Shown here: positions 9,049 through 19,772 of the stretch, in pieces
How the letters are laid out: the number at the start of each line of letters is the position of its first letter
How positions within the stretch are numbered: the first letter of the stretch is position 1
NCBI RefSeq assembly: GCF_013410875.1
Contig: NZ_JACCCU010000001.1
Span: 2,418,001-2,482,000, forward strand
Length of the DNA stretch: 64,000 nucleotides
Direction of reading: 5' to 3'
Source: Tunturiibacter empetritectus
GTDB taxonomy: Bacteria > Acidobacteriota > Terriglobia > Terriglobales > Acidobacteriaceae
The notes under the pieces: generated by a model
Database searches by the model: none
The model's input: the letters and a program-made list of their open reading frames with translations, nothing else
What the model was told of the DNA's origin: nothing
Translations under genes and position numbers: made by a program

Positions 9049-11664
9049 TTACTGCACCCGCTCATCAAATCGACTAAGGCACCCATGGATCGATTTCGCT
9101 AACACATCAATTCCCGGCACGGATAGAACCTGCCAGTGATCTCCAGGAACCTCGTGAATTTCAACTCCACCCTGAAAGATCGGCGACCAGCCATTGTCAG
9201 AAGGAATACTGCGATCTGCCTGCTTCGCGGCCCGAAAAAGAGTCAACTTCTGCGAGACTGGTTTCACCTTATAGTTTCGTGCAGCTACAGCGTTAATCTC
9301 ATGGGTGTTCTTGAGGAAAGCTGGCAATCTTGAGAACATTCGTGCGGCAATCGTAACGGTGTAGCGCACTCGACGTTCCGTAAAGTCCTTGAGAAAAAAA
9401 TCCCACCATCCTTTGACACTCCCGTGCCCTCTTTGGCTGTGAAAAAAACCAACAAGACCGGCCGGTTCGCTAACCCCGTTGTTGGAGGATGGTTCGGCGG
9501 AAGATACTTGGATGTAATCTCTCGCTCTTGAATCCAGCATCCCCAACAGGCCGACGGTTTCGCCCGCAGCCAAAAGTTGATGGGCCATCTCAAGTACCAT
9601 GACTCCACCGAAGGAGTAACCGAGCAGGTGATATGGGCCCATGGGCTGGACCTGTCGAATCTCCTTCAGATAATGAGCAGCCATATCCTCGAGGTGGAGC
9701 AGCGCCGGTCGATTTAGCTCAAGCGCCTGGGCCTGCACTCCATAAACTGGTTGGTCCGCGCCAATCCTCGTCGTAAGGCCATAGAAGTTGACTACGTTCC
9801 CTCCCGCCCCATGAACAATAAAAAGGGGGCGCTTCGTGCCTACAGGTTGAATCGGTACGAGCGACGTCACCGTGTTTGGCGCGTAGCGTCTGCGGACCAG
9901 GTCAGCAACCATCTTGATCGTGGGAGCGGAGATTAAACTGGCCAGCCCGAATCCCATGGAATACAGGCTGTTCATGCGTGTAACCAGGCGAAGAATGGAG
10001 AGCGAACTGACTCCAAGCGAAAACACGTTGGTATCAGTCGTGATCTCCTCGACCCCCAGCATCGATCGCCAAAGTTCGAGGAGTTGAATCTCGATCGGGT
10101 CGCTGATCGTCGCAACCTGTTCTTCCAACTTCTCCATGATCGCCGCGCCACCATCTAATTGCTTCTCAGGGACTGCACGCATGTTTCTAAGAGGCGCACT
10201 TTGACTCTGGGCATCAGGAAGTTTCGCTGGAAGGAAATCGTCTGTCGGAGCCATCATCTCCAACTGGATCGACGATTCCTGAACGGCAGACTCCAGCACC
10301 GCGATGAAGCTCGTTAGATATCGTTGAATCGTCGCTGGGCGAAAATAGTTCGGGTTGTATTCAAGCTGCAGCCGCGGCCCCTCTTCCGGCCGATCAACGA
10401 TGGCGAACATCCACTCGAAGACGGCACCTGGACTCATCGACCGCAGTGGTGTGATCTCAAGTCCGGCAACCCGCTGAATCACCATAAAAGACTTCTGATA
10501 CAGAAAGAAGATCGGGATTTCAAACGAAGTATTGTTGTGCGAGAAGTGCGAGTCGTAGATCAGTTCTTCAAACGGGAGCTCCTGATTTTCGTATGCGCCT
10601 AGCGTCCAGTCCTGCACCTTCGTAAGCAGCGATCGAAAGGTCTCCTGTGGTTCGATCCCCACGCGGAGCACCTGAATATTCATAAAGAGCCCAATCAACT
10701 CTTCCGTATCATCGTTCCGGTTCGCGCACGGAGATCCAACGACTATATCCCGCTGCCCCGTTACCCGGTACAGCAGAGCACAGAAGATACTGAACAACAG
10801 GATATTCAGCGTTACGTTTTGGTCCTTGCAGAACTCGTGAGCCCGTGCGGTGAGCTCCGGCGAAATAAGAAGCGTCTCGATATCGCCTGATTCGGAGTCC
10901 GTACGAACGTCTCTCCGGCCTTCAGGGGTTGCATCGTGAGGGAGTTCAAGCCGCCCAAAGTTTGTTCCTAGAGCCTTACGCCAGAAGTTCAGTGACGTTC
11001 CCGCAGCTTCACTCTTTCGCCACTCCTCCTGCCAAACCGCGAAGTCGGCAAACTGAATTGGCAGCTCGGGCAGAACAGGTTCCTTGTCTTTCATCAGCGC
11101 TTCGTAAAAGACCGCAATGTCGCGCAGCAGAATGCCAAGAGAGATGCCATCACAGATAATGTGGTGCATTGTGACGAGCAGAAGATGATGTTCCGGAGCG
11201 AACTTCAGCAACTTGAGAGCGAGAAGCGGTCCGTTGAACAAGTCCATGCGGTAAGCCGCATGTTCGCGGATCAGTCTGCCGGCCTCTGATGAGTTCGCCG
11301 CATCAGGCACTTCCTGCAGATCCTTGACCGGCAGTGCAACGATGTAGGGTAATCCGATGATCTGCGATAGTCTTCCATCCACCACCGCAAAGGTCGTTCG
11401 CAACATCTCATGTCGTCGCACCGCCAGGGTAAAGGCCATGGCCAGAAGATCCACATTTAGTTTGCCGAGGCACTGCCACATCAGCGGCATGTTCAACGCG
11501 GGGTTGCCCGGGTGCATCTGATCCAGCGACCAGAAACGGACCTGTCCTTGCGTAGCAGGCATGGCGTAGACTTCGTCCACCGACGAGGCCGACGAGTTTA
11601 CGACCGGCGTTTCTTCAGGTGTATTCGTAGTGACCCCCGTCGCAGATTGGAGATATTGCTTCAT
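9049..11664 (-). CDS. NRPS terminal module lacking an A domain: C-PCP-TE
   Basis: Last gene of the minus-strand assembly line, 871 residues. Condensation domain about 35-475 with the active 'HHIICDGIS' (HHxxxDG). Carrier domain about 535-610 with the phosphopantetheine Ser in 'FSLGVSSLSIL', a slightly divergent LGG-x-S site. Type I thioesterase about 630-865 with nucleophile Ser in 'LLGYSFGGVMV' (about 683), Asp in 'LDSRARD' and His in 'VPGDHWQVL'. There is no adenylation domain between C and PCP, so the carrier must be loaded in trans, or the module only transfers and releases. The start ATG overlaps the stop of the upstream 8-kb gene (ATGA, bases 11661-11664), so the genes are translationally coupled. 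Confidence 0.92.
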   Translation of the reverse strand: MKQYLQSATGVTTNTPEETPVVNSSASSVDEVYAMPATQGQVRFWSLDQMHPGNPALNMPLMWQCLGKLNVDLLAMAFTLAVRRHEMLRTTFAVVDGRLSQIIGLPYIVALPVKDLQEVPDAANSSEAGRLIREHAAYRMDLFNGPLLALKLLKFAPEHHLLLVTMHHIICDGISLGILLRDIAVFYEALMKDKEPVLPELPIQFADFAVWQEEWRKSEAAGTSLNFWRKALGTNFGRLELPHDATPEGRRDVRTDSESGDIETLLISPELTARAHEFCKDQNVTLNILLFSIFCALLYRVTGQRDIVVGSPCANRNDDTEELIGLFMNIQVLRVGIEPQETFRSLLTKVQDWTLGAYENQELPFEELIYDSHFSHNNTSFEIPIFFLYQKSFMVIQRVAGLEITPLRSMSPGAVFEWMFAIVDRPEEGPRLQLEYNPNYFRPATIQRYLTSFIAVLESAVQESSIQLEMMAPTDDFLPAKLPDAQSQSAPLRNMRAVPEKQLDGGAAIMEKLEEQVATISDPIEIQLLELWRSMLGVEEITTDTNVFSLGVSSLSILRLVTRMNSLYSMGFGLASLISAPTIKMVADLVRRRYAPNTVTSLVPIQPVGTKRPLFIVHGAGGNVVNFYGLTTRIGADQPVYGVQAQALELNRPALLHLEDMAAHYLKEIRQVQPMGPYHLLGYSFGGVMVLEMAHQLLAAGETVGLLGMLDSRARDYIQVSSAEPSSNNGVSEPAGLVGFFHSQRGHGSVKGWWDFFLKDFTERRVRYTVTIAARMFSRLPAFLKNTHEINAVAARNYKVKPVSQKLTLFRAAKQADRSIPSDNGWSPIFQGGVEIHEVPGDHWQVLSVPGIDVLAKSIHGCLSRFDERVQ

Positions 11665-14600
11665 CCGCGTGTCCCGCTTTCACCGCGATAAGCCTTTCGT
11701 GGAGCGACCGTAATTCGCGGCGCTGCTTTGATCGTGTTGGATCTTGTCTCCGCGTGCTCCCCCAACCCATCGGATAATGCCAGAATCGTCCGATGCTTGA
11801 ATATCTGCGCTGCCGTTACGTTCAAACCTTCCTTCTGTGAGCGTGCGGCTATTCGGAAGATGAGCAATGAGTCCGCACCAAGCTCAAAGATACTATCTGT
11901 AATGCTAACGCGGTCCAGCATGAGCACCTCAGACCAAATCTCTGCGAGCTTTTTTTGTTCTGCCGTCGAAGGAGCAGTGAACGGCCGCTGTGCAGAGTGA
12001 AGACCTGCCTTCAGAAAACTCTCCGCATCCGGCAGACTCTTACGGTCTATCTTTCCGTTCGGTGATCGTGGAAGCTGTGGCAACGGCAGGATCACCGCTG
12101 GAATCATGTACTCCGGCAAAGTACCTGCAAGCATCGTGAGCAGATCCGCAGTTAGCGCTGTAGCGTGTTCTGCAGAGTTGCCTGCGTCGACATAAGCCAC
12201 CAGTCGCGTAATCACCGCTCCGGCACTCTTGCTAGTATGCGCAACCACCACAGCCTCGCGCACCGCGGGGTGCCTGTTCAGGGCGACCTCAATCTCTCCC
12301 AACTCAATTCGATAGCCGCGAATCTTTACCTGGAAATCGGTGCGGCCAAGCAACTCTACTTGTCCTTGCTCCTTCGCATCCACGTGCCAGCGTCCAAGAT
12401 CCCCCGTTTTATAAATGCGCCCCTTGGCAAATGGATTAGGCAGAAACCGTTCGGCCGTCAGGTCGGGACGCTTCCAATATCCACGCGCCAGCCCCGTGCC
12501 TCCTATGTAGAGCTCCCCCACAACGCCCACTGGCACCGGCTGCAGCCGATGATCGAGTACATAAAACTGCGTATTCGCAATCGGAGGCCCGATGAGTAAC
12601 GGTCCGGTCCCGGCGGCAACACGTGTAGCAGACGACCAGATCGTCGTCTCGGTAGGCCCATAGACGTTCCACACCTGCTCACTTCTCTCAATCAGCTGAT
12701 CCGCCAAATCTCTCGGCAGCGCTTCGCCACCGCACAGTACCTTCAGAGGCAACTCGCGGCCCCATCCCGCATCGATCAACATTCTCCACGTGCCGGGAGT
12801 GGCCTGCAGCACGGTCGCTTTACTGCGCTGCAGCAGCTGAAGCAACAAGTAGCCGTCCGCAACCTCGTCTTCGTTCGCGATCACTAACCGCGCTCCCACC
12901 AACAAAGGCAATAACAATTCAAGTCCCGCGATATCGAAGGCAAGCGTAGTCACCGCGACCAGCACATCTGCTCGACTCAAGCCCGGCTCCCGCTCCATCG
13001 ATTGCAACAAGTTCATCAGAGCGCCGTGCTCAACCGCTACGCCCTTCGGTCTTCCAGTTGTGCCAGAGGTATAGATGACGTATGCCAGCGAATCCGCCGC
13101 AGCTGATGCTTCAAGCGGCGCATCGCTCTCCTCGGCTATCTTCGTATCCAGTACCACTACCTTCGCAGCGGTTCTGAATCCGGGCTGCGCAGTAGAGAAC
13201 GAACCTCCCACTACCAGTAACGCAGCGCCCGAATCCTCGAGCACCATCTCTAGTCGATCCTTTGGGTGCCGCGGATCCAGCGGCACATACGCCCCACCGG
13301 CCTTCAACACTCCAAGCAGCGCCCCCAGCATCTCGACCGATCGCTCGACACAGAGTCCAACCAGATCCCCCGGCTTCAGCCCCTCCCGCTGTAGTCTATG
13401 CGCAACGCGATTCGAATATTGATCCAGTTCCCTTCTCGTCCATCTCTTCGAACCGCACTCGACCACTACCTGATCGGCCTGTTCCCGCGCTCGCAGCTCA
13501 GCAACTCGATGGATCGGAACAAACTCGCGGCCGAACGCCACCTCGGTTCGATTCCAACCGTCTACAATCTCCTGCCGGTCTTTCTCATCCAGCAGTTCAA
13601 GCTCGTCAACGCGCAACGTCGCATCCCGCACAACGCTGCTCAGCAGGTTGGCGTACTGGTGCATCCAGCGGCGAACTGTCTCTTCGTCAAAGAGGTCGGT
13701 GTTGAAATCGCAATCGAATTTGAGATCGTCTTCGGTTTCGATCACATTCAGAAACATATCCGTATTTACAAACTGCTTCGGGTTTGCCTTTATGTCCGCC
13801 GACAGACCGTCAAAGCCAATACGCGCTCCGATCTTTTCAAGATTGAACTGAACTTCGATCAGCGGTAGTCGCCCTGCATCTCGCGGAATCGAAAGCTTGT
13901 GGAGCAGGCTGCCGTAGGTAAACTCCTGATGGTCGAACGCATCGAAGAGCACATTGCGAGTAGCGGCGAGATGACTCTTCGCCGTCTCCGCCTCTGTCAA
14001 TTGGCTCAGCATCGGCAGAAAGTGAACACAATGTCCGACGAGGCTCGCATTTTGAAAAAGAGCCTGCCCCGCCGTCGAGATGCCAACCACTACCTCCGGC
14101 TGACGGGTCAAACGATGCAGCAAAAGTTGAAAGCCCGAGAGCAGAGTGACATAAAGCGTGCAACCCAACCGTGCGCTTGCACCCTTCAAATCCATATACA
14201 GAGCGGACCCGAGACTGCCTTTCAATGTCGCTCCATGGTAGGTCTTATTCACCGGGCGAGGTCTGTCGGTCGGCAGATCGAGCACCGGTGCCAAGCCAGA
14301 AAACTTATTGACCCAGTAGGCTTCATTGTCCGCAAACTCACCGGACTTCTGACGGGTCTGCTCCTGAACGGCATAGCTACTGAACGGAAGCAGAGGTAGC
14401 AACTTTTCGCTCGCGTTCCCCTTTGCACTGTAGAACTTGCTGATCTCTTCGAAAAGTTGGTTTACGGACCATCCATCGAGAACGATATGATGCCCGGTAA
14501 AGAGCAATACCGTCTCATCGGCGGACATCTTGAAGATCGTTGCGCGCGCAAGCGGCCCCTGCGTAAGCGAGAACGGTATCCTCCCCTCCCTCTCAATCGC

Positions 14601-17600
14601 CTCATGCAACGTCTGCTCTCGAGAGGCATCTGCAGCGGAAGAGAGATCCACCTGTTCGACAGTGCCTTGAAAGGCTGGAGCGATCAATATCGATTCACCA
14701 TCCTCACTGATGGTGCTGCGCAACGCATCGTGTCGAGCAAACACTGATTCAAGCGCCTGTTTCAGTGCCCTTTCATCAACATCGCCGCGCAAACGAAGCG
14801 TCACTGACTCATTGAACGCACAGTTCACCTCATCGCCTAGCGCAGCAGCAAAGTAGATCTCACGTTGCGCCTCAGTGATCGGAACCTTTGCCGGAGAGTC
14901 CTTAAGAGCCGCAGGATGCATCGCAGACACTGGCGCTACAGCCGGACCACTCTGATGCTCCCCGTGGCTGGGAAGCGCGTTGCTAGCCTGCATCTCTTCG
15001 ACCGTCTCGCGGAATACCTCCTCGACAGTTTGCAGATCCGCGTCTGTGTGTGCCGTCGTAAGGAAGCAGGGATAGCCTTCCTGAATATGAATGCCCTTCT
15101 CCCGCATCGCGTAGTACAGCAGACTGCCAAGTCGAGCGTCCCCGTGGAAGGTGAAGTAAAACCACGACGCGAAGTGATGGATCCGGCTCGGAACACCGCG
15201 CTCAACAAAAAAGTTATCCAGCCGCGCCGCCATCTCTGCGGTCTTTCGATTCAAATCAAGTTGAAGCTGCGGCCCAGCAGCCTTCAAATGATTGAGAACC
15301 GCACGTGCTGCAGCGAGAGCCTGTGGATGACGAACGAAGGTCCCAGCGAAGAAGGTCACGCCAACCTCAGGGATCGAAGCATCGCCATACTGCCAGGTGC
15401 CGCCATCGAGCGCATCCATAAACTGTGCCTTACCCGAGAGCACGCCGATGGGATACCCGCCGCCGATGACCTTGCCATACGTCGCAAGATCGGCTCGCAC
15501 CCCGAAACTCTCCTGCACACCGCCGGGAGCAAGTCTGAAGCCTGTGACCACCTCGTCAATAATCAGTGCAATCTCAGCCTGCTCCGTGATCTGTCTCACG
15601 GTCTTGATGAAAGCAATCGGTTGCAGACCAGGGTTGCGCGTCTGCACTGGCTCTATTAAGACAGCAGCGATCTCACTCGCATTCTTGCGAATGTACTCAA
15701 GCGAAGCATCGGCGCCGTACTCCAGCACAACCACATTTCCTGTATTCGCAATCGGAATGCCCGGCGCAAGCGGCACCGTTCCCCGTGGTGTATTGCGAAC
15801 AAGAACCTCGTCAAACGTACCGTGATAGTCGCCCGCAAAGTAGATGATGCGATCGCGTCCCGTAACCGTGCGAGCCACGCGAATAGCCGCCATCACCGCT
15901 TCCGATCCGGTATTGCAGAAGGTTACCCGATCGTTTCCCGTTAGCTCGCATATCTGCGCCGCAACTTCACCCGCCAGCGGAGACTGCGGCCCAATGGCAA
16001 CACCTTCTTCAATCTGCTTGTGAACAGCATCCAGCACAAACTGCGGAGAGTGCCCGAACATGATCGCCCCGTAACCATTCACGATGTCGATGTACTCATT
16101 GCCATCGACGTCCCAGATCCTCGAACCTTTGGCGCGCTCAGTCACGAGTGGGTAGACCATCTCCTTCCACTGCGGCCGAAAACCGGCAACCGCACGAGGG
16201 TCGGCAAGATGAACCCGTGCCTTGTCTGTCAGACGCTTGGACCCTGGCGTCTTCTTCTGATACTTCGCAAGGAGCGTGTTGAGATACTGTTGCTGATCGC
16301 CATCAAGATCCTGTTGAACCCGCGGCTGCAAGGGCCTGTAAGATCCGTGCTTGACCTCAGCTGTCTCCCCTGTCGACGTCGGTGTAGCTGATGATGACGC
16401 AGCAGAGGCCACAACAGGCATAGCCGCTGATACCACTGTTGATGCCGCCGATGTGGCAACCGCCGCCGGCAATCCGGTCGTGGCGCGCAACGCTGCCATC
16501 TGCTGCTCAAAGACCTTCGACATCATCGCCATCTGCTCACTAAACAGCCGCTCAACCGCAGAGCCGGCAGAAGTCGACGAGCCTGAACTCGAGAAGCTCG
16601 CAAGTGGAGCTGCGACGCTGGAGTGAGCGGCGACCGTCTGCACCGGAGCAGCTTGAACCTGCGCCTCTGCTGGAAACGCATCCGGCGGAAGCACACTGTC
16701 CAGATAGCCGGAAAGACTCGCAATCGTGGAATACTGCTCCATAATCTGGCGAAAGGTCAGCTTCACGCCGAACTTCTTCTGAATGCCCTGTGTAGCCTGG
16801 GTCAGAAACAACGAGTCAAGCCCCAACTCCAGAAACTGATGATCGACCTGATCCGGGGTCACTTCGATCCCGCTCAACTGAGTAAAAACCTCTGAAACAA
16901 TCGGCTGCAGACGCAGCTTGCGTTCTTGCATTGGTGCCTCTTTCAACGGTTCGGTCGCGGCGGGAACAACTTCGCCGCCACTTTCTGTATCGAAAATCTC
17001 TACTCTAGAAATGATTGGCGGTTCGGGGAGTTGCAAGCCCCCCGTAAATGGCGGCGGCTCCACCCAATACAGTTTGCGTTCAAACGGATAAGTTGGCAGA
17101 GAGACTCGTCGCCGCATCTCCTGTGCGTAAACCTTCGTCCAGTCCGGCATCGCCCCCGCCACCCAGAGTTGCCCAAGCGCCTCCTGGAGCGAACCTGCCT
17201 CCACGGGAGACTGTTCATCCCGTTGCGCCAGCGAAGAGACGATTACGGCCGCACTACTATTCGGCTGCTGACGCGCAAGCGTAGCCAGCGTATTTCCCGG
17301 GCCAACCTCCAGCAATATCTGCGGAGTCGCCATCAGCGTCTTCAGCGCATCTGCGAAGCGAACAGGATTGCGAACCTGGTCAGCCCAGAAGCGCGGGCTC
17401 GTCGCCTGTTCCGGCTCGATCCATGTCCCGGTGAAGCTCGAAACATAAGGGCGAGCGGGACGGTGCAGCGTAACCTTGGCAACCTCCGCCTCAAACCCAG
17501 CCAGCATCGGATCCATCATCGACGAATGAAACGCATGCGAAGTACGCAGCCTGCGGAAGAGCGCTCCATTCGCAGTCAGCCTCTTCTCCAGCCTCTCAAC

Positions 17601-19772
17601 GGCTTCAAGCGGCCCGGCCAGCACGCTCAGCTTCGGAGCATTCAACGCAGCAATCGAAATATCATCGGCAAGATACGGCTGAAGCTCAGACTCGCTGAGC
17701 CGCACGCCCACCATAGCCCCGCGCGGCATCTCCTGCATCATCCGTCCGCGAATGCTTACCAGCCGCAAAGCATCTTCGCGGCTCATAACCCCTGCAAGAA
17801 CAGCCGCTACATACTCCCCTATGCTGTGGCCCGCACAGGCACGCGGTTCAATCCCCCACGCCTGCCAGAGCTTCGCCATCGCGAACTCCGTTACGAAGAT
17901 TCCCGTCTGCGCGAACTGCGTCTGTTGAATCCTCTCCGCAGCCTCCGGCGCCGCCACATCCACCGGAAAGAGAATCTCGCGGAGGTCGAGGCCAAGCAAA
18001 GGCTGCAGAATCTCGCAACACTCGTCTACCTCGCGACGGTACAACGGTTCGCTTTTATACAATGAGCTACCCATGCCCGCGAACTGCGATCCCTGCCCAG
18101 GAAACAGGAACACAACCTCAGGCCGCTTTGCCGGCACAACTCGATTCGCCTCCGCTTTGGCTGACGAAAGTTTTGCAATAGCATCTTCAGCGCCTGCACA
18201 CACAAACGCAGCGCGGTGATCAAACGCTTTTCTGCCAACCGCAAGCGTGTAGCCAACGTCCTCAAGCGGAACTTCAGAGTGCTCCTTGATATATGGAGCA
18301 AGATTGCCGATCGCAACCTGCAGCGCAGACTGTGATCTCGCCGAAACACAGAGCAACTGCGCCGAACGCAACGAAGCTGTCAAAGGCTGCAACACAGGAG
18401 CCTCTTCCAGCACCACATGCGCATTCACACCGCCAACTCCGAAAGCACTCACCCCGGCGCGGCGCGGTCCATCAGACTTCCATGGATTCAACTCGCGATT
18501 GACATAGAACGGCGAACTCTCAAAGTCGATGTTCGGATTAGCACTCTCAAAGTTGGCCAAAGGCGGCAGCGTCGCCTTATTCAAAGAGAGCGCCGTCTTA
18601 ATCACTCCCGCCACTCCTGCGGCTGCATCCAGATGCCCAACGTTGGCCTTCGCCGTACCAATCGCGCAGAAACCCGTCGCCTCCGTGCTCAACCGAAACG
18701 CCTTCGTCAGCGCTGCGACCTCAATCGGATCGCCCAGCGGCGTCGCCGTTCCATGAGCCTCAATGTAAGTAATCGTGCGAGCATCCACGCCAGCCATCGC
18801 CTGTGCAGCAGCAATCACGCCCGACTGCCCATCCACCCCGGGAGCCATGTATCCAGCCTTCATGGAGCCGTCGTTATTCACGCCAAACCCACGAATCACA
18901 GCGGTAATATGATCGCGGTCTGCTATGGCATCCTCCAACCGCTTCAACAGAACCGCACCCGCGCCATGGCTGAACACCGTACCTGTTGCGGCGGCGTCGA
19001 AGGGCCTGCAGAAGCCATCCTTCGATCCAATGCTTCCTTCCGAGTACAGATGCCCGCGCCTCTGCGGAAACGTAACCGACACACCACCCGCCAGCGCCAT
19101 ATCGCACTGGTAGTTCAGCAGGCTCTGGCTCGCCTGCGCAATTGCAACCAGCGAAGTAGCACATGCAGAAGCCACGCTGATGCACGGCCCGCGCAAGTTC
19201 AACTTGTAAGCAACGCGAGTCGTCAGGAAGTCTTTGTCGTTCCCCATAAACGACCGGAACTCGCCAACCTGATAGTTCCCTGTCACCTCATCGATAAACG
19301 CTCGATCGCGGCAAAGATTCGCCAGCAAGTAAGTGTTGAGGCTGCACCCACCGAAGAGTCCAATCTGTCCCGCATAGGTCGATTGGTCATAGCCCGCATC
19401 TTCGAGCGCATTCCAGCATGTCTCCAGAAAGATCCGATGCTGAGGATCCATGCTCTCAGCGTCGCGCGGCGATATGCCAAAGAACTCCGCGTCGAACATG
19501 CCGGGATCCTCGAGCACACCGCGCGCACCGACATAGTCCGAGCCATGCTCTAGCCCTGCGCTGTTTCTCGCCTCCAGCTCGGAAGGAGAAAAGTGGGAGA
19601 TCGTGACCTTCCCGGCGGCGATGTTCTCCCAGAACGCCTCCACATCCGGCGCTCCAGGAAATCGTCCTGACAGGCCGATGATTGCGACACAGTCCAGCAA
19701 CTGCTCCTCGCCAGCAACCTCGTCAGTCCTGCGCGTCTCCCGGTTAGATTCTTGATTCAATCGCTCACTCAT
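11661..19772 (-). CDS. Hybrid PKS/NRPS: KS-AT-ACP-aminotransferase-C-A-PCP
   Basis: Megasynthase of about 2703 residues. KS about 25-450 (active Cys in 'SVASACATS', about 202; His in 'EAHGTATPLGDP' and 'NVGHLDAAAG'). AT about 560-880 (GHSIGEY, Ser about 647; 'SHAFHS' about 747, the malonyl-type motif). ACP Ser in 'LGLDSLF' about 985. A Ser/Ala/Pro linker. Class III PLP aminotransferase about 1190-1600 ('CNTGSEAV', 'IDEVVTGFR', Lys in 'YGKVIGGGYPIG' about 1432). Condensation domain (HHIVLDG about 1760). A domain ('YTSGTTGRPKG' about 2237). PCP (Ser in 'LGADSLL' about 2634). There is no KR, DH, ER or methyltransferase, so the order matches McyE without its C-methyltransferase. The A-domain code reads D-I-L-Q-L-G-V-I-W-K, close to remembered glycine codes. 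A longer frame reaches 19910, but the ATG at 19772 overlaps the upstream stop (ATGA). Confidence 0.95.
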   Translation of the reverse strand: MSERLNQESNRETRRTDEVAGEEQLLDCVAIIGLSGRFPGAPDVEAFWENIAAGKVTISHFSPSELEARNSAGLEHGSDYVGARGVLEDPGMFDAEFFGISPRDAESMDPQHRIFLETCWNALEDAGYDQSTYAGQIGLFGGCSLNTYLLANLCRDRAFIDEVTGNYQVGEFRSFMGNDKDFLTTRVAYKLNLRGPCISVASACATSLVAIAQASQSLLNYQCDMALAGGVSVTFPQRRGHLYSEGSIGSKDGFCRPFDAAATGTVFSHGAGAVLLKRLEDAIADRDHITAVIRGFGVNNDGSMKAGYMAPGVDGQSGVIAAAQAMAGVDARTITYIEAHGTATPLGDPIEVAALTKAFRLSTEATGFCAIGTAKANVGHLDAAAGVAGVIKTALSLNKATLPPLANFESANPNIDFESSPFYVNRELNPWKSDGPRRAGVSAFGVGGVNAHVVLEEAPVLQPLTASLRSAQLLCVSARSQSALQVAIGNLAPYIKEHSEVPLEDVGYTLAVGRKAFDHRAAFVCAGAEDAIAKLSSAKAEANRVVPAKRPEVVFLFPGQGSQFAGMGSSLYKSEPLYRREVDECCEILQPLLGLDLREILFPVDVAAPEAAERIQQTQFAQTGIFVTEFAMAKLWQAWGIEPRACAGHSIGEYVAAVLAGVMSREDALRLVSIRGRMMQEMPRGAMVGVRLSESELQPYLADDISIAALNAPKLSVLAGPLEAVERLEKRLTANGALFRRLRTSHAFHSSMMDPMLAGFEAEVAKVTLHRPARPYVSSFTGTWIEPEQATSPRFWADQVRNPVRFADALKTLMATPQILLEVGPGNTLATLARQQPNSSAAVIVSSLAQRDEQSPVEAGSLQEALGQLWVAGAMPDWTKVYAQEMRRRVSLPTYPFERKLYWVEPPPFTGGLQLPEPPIISRVEIFDTESGGEVVPAATEPLKEAPMQERKLRLQPIVSEVFTQLSGIEVTPDQVDHQFLELGLDSLFLTQATQGIQKKFGVKLTFRQIMEQYSTIASLSGYLDSVLPPDAFPAEAQVQAAPVQTVAAHSSVAAPLASFSSSGSSTSAGSAVERLFSEQMAMMSKVFEQQMAALRATTGLPAAVATSAASTVVSAAMPVVASAASSSATPTSTGETAEVKHGSYRPLQPRVQQDLDGDQQQYLNTLLAKYQKKTPGSKRLTDKARVHLADPRAVAGFRPQWKEMVYPLVTERAKGSRIWDVDGNEYIDIVNGYGAIMFGHSPQFVLDAVHKQIEEGVAIGPQSPLAGEVAAQICELTGNDRVTFCNTGSEAVMAAIRVARTVTGRDRIIYFAGDYHGTFDEVLVRNTPRGTVPLAPGIPIANTGNVVVLEYGADASLEYIRKNASEIAAVLIEPVQTRNPGLQPIAFIKTVRQITEQAEIALIIDEVVTGFRLAPGGVQESFGVRADLATYGKVIGGGYPIGVLSGKAQFMDALDGGTWQYGDASIPEVGVTFFAGTFVRHPQALAAARAVLNHLKAAGPQLQLDLNRKTAEMAARLDNFFVERGVPSRIHHFASWFYFTFHGDARLGSLLYYAMREKGIHIQEGYPCFLTTAHTDADLQTVEEVFRETVEEMQASNALPSHGEHQSGPAVAPVSAMHPAALKDSPAKVPITEAQREIYFAAALGDEVNCAFNESVTLRLRGDVDERALKQALESVFARHDALRSTISEDGESILIAPAFQGTVEQVDLSSAADASREQTLHEAIEREGRIPFSLTQGPLARATIFKMSADETVLLFTGHHIVLDGWSVNQLFEEISKFYSAKGNASEKLLPLLPFSSYAVQEQTRQKSGEFADNEAYWVNKFSGLAPVLDLPTDRPRPVNKTYHGATLKGSLGSALYMDLKGASARLGCTLYVTLLSGFQLLLHRLTRQPEVVVGISTAGQALFQNASLVGHCVHFLPMLSQLTEAETAKSHLAATRNVLFDAFDHQEFTYGSLLHKLSIPRDAGRLPLIEVQFNLEKIGARIGFDGLSADIKANPKQFVNTDMFLNVIETEDDLKFDCDFNTDLFDEETVRRWMHQYANLLSSVVRDATLRVDELELLDEKDRQEIVDGWNRTEVAFGREFVPIHRVAELRAREQADQVVVECGSKRWTRRELDQYSNRVAHRLQREGLKPGDLVGLCVERSVEMLGALLGVLKAGGAYVPLDPRHPKDRLEMVLEDSGAALLVVGGSFSTAQPGFRTAAKVVVLDTKIAEESDAPLEASAAADSLAYVIYTSGTTGRPKGVAVEHGALMNLLQSMEREPGLSRADVLVAVTTLAFDIAGLELLLPLLVGARLVIANEDEVADGYLLLQLLQRSKATVLQATPGTWRMLIDAGWGRELPLKVLCGGEALPRDLADQLIERSEQVWNVYGPTETTIWSSATRVAAGTGPLLIGPPIANTQFYVLDHRLQPVPVGVVGELYIGGTGLARGYWKRPDLTAERFLPNPFAKGRIYKTGDLGRWHVDAKEQGQVELLGRTDFQVKIRGYRIELGEIEVALNRHPAVREAVVVAHTSKSAGAVITRLVAYVDAGNSAEHATALTADLLTMLAGTLPEYMIPAVILPLPQLPRSPNGKIDRKSLPDAESFLKAGLHSAQRPFTAPSTAEQKKLAEIWSEVLMLDRVSITDSIFELGADSLLIFRIAARSQKEGLNVTAAQIFKHRTILALSDGLGEHAETRSNTIKAAPRITVAPRKAYRGESGTRG

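Noticed and set aside
18417..19553. 378-codon open frame on the plus strand
   Set aside because: Antisense to the KS domain of the PKS gene; Arg/His/Gln-rich shadow sequence.
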